Positions 4,765 to 5,608 of a stretch of DNA of 5,608 nt are shown piece after piece. The notes below the pieces were generated by a model. The model saw nothing but the letters and a program-made list of their open reading frames with translations, had not been told where the DNA came from and searched no databases. Origin of the DNA: an uncultured Longilinea sp. (GTDB taxonomy: Bacteria; Chloroflexota; Anaerolineae; Anaerolineales; Anaerolineaceae). The position numbers were made by a program, and so were the translations under genes. The stretch spans positions 1-5,608 of the forward strand of contig CALMIB010000093.1 in assembly GCA_937863945.1 (NCBI GenBank), in the 5' to 3' direction. Within the stretch, counting starts at the first letter, position 1; each line of letters opens with the position of its first letter.

Positions 4765-5608
4765 ATGCGCATCCTCATTCTAGGCGGAACGGTTTTCCTT
4801 GGGCGAGCGCTCGTCGATGCCGCAACCGACCGGGAACATGAAATCACCCTTTACAACCGCGGCCGCACCAACCCCAATATTTTCCCGGGTCTGGAAAAGC
4901 TTTACGGCAGCCGTGATAGCGACCTGGCGGAATTGGAGGGTAGGCATTGGGACGCAGTGATTGATACCAGCGGTTATGTTCCCCGCCTGGTCCGAAAATC
5001 CGCCCGGCTGCTGGCCCGTGAAGTTGACCAGTATATTTTTATTTCGACGCTATCCGTTTATGCGGACGTATCCGAGCCAGGTGTGTCCGAGGATTCGCCG
5101 CTATCGCAACTGGCGCAGGAAACAGAAGAAGTAAACGGCGATACCTACGGGCCATTGAAAGCGCTGTGCGAGCGCGAGGTGATAGAAGCGATGACCGACC
5201 GCTCGCTGATCATCCGTCCCGGCCTGATGGCCGGCCCATACGATCAGAGCGACCGGTTCACCTACTGGGCGCACCGTCTGGCGCGCGGCGGTGAGATCCT
5301 TGCCCCGGGACGCCCCGAACGCGAGGTGCAATTTATCGATGTGCGCGACCTGGCCGAGTGGATCATTCGCCTGGCCGAAAGCCGCGCCGCCGGGATATTC
5401 AATGCCGTCGGGCCGGCCGCGCCGCTCACCATGAAGCAATTCCTGGATGCCGGCCGGAAGGCGCTCAACCGCTATGCCACGCTGACCTGGGTTGAGGATG
5501 AATTCTTGCTGAAGAAGCACGTCGATCCGTGGAGCGATTTGCCCCTCTGGCTCGCCGATGCGGACACCGAATCGCGCGGAATGTTCAAGGTGAATTCCAA
5601 AAGAGCCA
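4765..5608 (+). CDS. NAD(P)-dependent epimerase/dehydratase-like atypical SDR (3' end outside window)
   Basis: 281 residues are visible and the frame is still open at the right edge; family members of this kind are typically around 330 residues, so perhaps 50 are missing. The start has a good ribosome binding site, AAAGGA at 4752-4757, 7 bases upstream. The N-terminus is a Rossmann fold, MRILILGGTVFLGRALV (1-17). V10 takes the place of the central glycine of GxxGxxG, as in other GGTxFLGR-type members. NRGRTN (31-36) after the second strand suggests NADP(H) preference. DTSGY (67-71) and FISTLSVYAD (92-101) follow. Y128 and K132 in TYGPLKALCE form the YxxxK catalytic pair. RPGLMAGPYD (151-160) and the QFIDVRDLAEWI stretch (189-200) match the extended-SDR substrate region. 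The substrate is unknown; nucleotide-sugar epimerase or dehydratase, or another reductase, is possible. The gene is separate from the cyclophilin unit because a terminator and its own -10 box lie between them. Confidence 0.88.
   Translation, partial: MRILILGGTVFLGRALVDAATDREHEITLYNRGRTNPNIFPGLEKLYGSRDSDLAELEGRHWDAVIDTSGYVPRLVRKSARLLAREVDQYIFISTLSVYADVSEPGVSEDSPLSQLAQETEEVNGDTYGPLKALCEREVIEAMTDRSLIIRPGLMAGPYDQSDRFTYWAHRLARGGEILAPGRPEREVQFIDVRDLAEWIIRLAESRAAGIFNAVGPAAPLTMKQFLDAGRKALNRYATLTWVEDEFLLKKHVDPWSDLPLWLADADTESRGMFKVNSKRA

Noticed and set aside
5101..5520. Long minus-strand open frame opposite the SDR gene
   Set aside because: The plus-strand frame carries continuous SDR motifs, including the YxxxK pair; the antisense frame has no recognisable domain.
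1..5608. CRISPR array, tRNA/rRNA, insertion sequence, toxin-antitoxin or defence cassette
   Set aside because: I saw no regularly spaced repeats, no cloverleaf or rRNA-like sequence, no transposase motifs or terminal repeats, and no defence-type domains; a lone RecD2 helicase is a housekeeping repair gene.

Overview
The window looks like an ordinary chromosomal stretch of a moderately GC-rich, free-living bacterium. The member of Chloroflexota (Anaerolineae-like) is my best guess, from recalled similarity of the PfkB kinase, the small PAS protein and the cyclophilin to proteins of that group. The taxonomy is an inference from protein style only; there is no rRNA or marker gene to settle it. 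Coding density is high, and no stretch over 300 bases lacks a gene.

Layout. (1) Positions 2-1291, plus strand: the C-terminal helicase half of a RecD2-type SF1B DNA helicase, entering from the left edge. (2) Positions 1322-2239, plus strand: a PfkB/ribokinase-family kinase 30 bp downstream of recD2. (3) Positions 2244-3675, minus strand: a two-gene unit in which pyroglutamyl-peptidase I (pcp) comes first and an ElyC/YdcF-type membrane protein follows after 7 bp. It converges on the kinase with only 4 bp between stop codons. (4) Positions 3676-3777: a compact divergent promoter region with a perfect TATAAT on each strand. The minus-strand one sits so close to the pcp start that the pcp mRNA is probably leaderless. 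(5) Positions 3778-4631, plus strand: a bicistronic unit with a 114-residue single PAS-domain protein and a cyclophilin-type peptidyl-prolyl isomerase, closed by a strong intrinsic terminator at 4638-4674. (6) From 4765 to the right edge, plus strand: an NAD(P)-dependent epimerase/dehydratase-like atypical SDR, cut by the window end.

The genes are mostly housekeeping functions (DNA repair helicase, small-molecule kinase, peptide turnover, envelope, protein folding, a redox-type SDR) and do not form one obvious pathway. I see no mobile element, CRISPR array, tRNA/rRNA, toxin-antitoxin or defence cassette, and no clear new system. The points most worth a second look are the leaderless pcp promoter in the divergent region, the self-contained PAS-cyclophilin operon with a Cys-His-Pro motif in the PAS domain, and the unusual active-site residues of the PfkB kinase.
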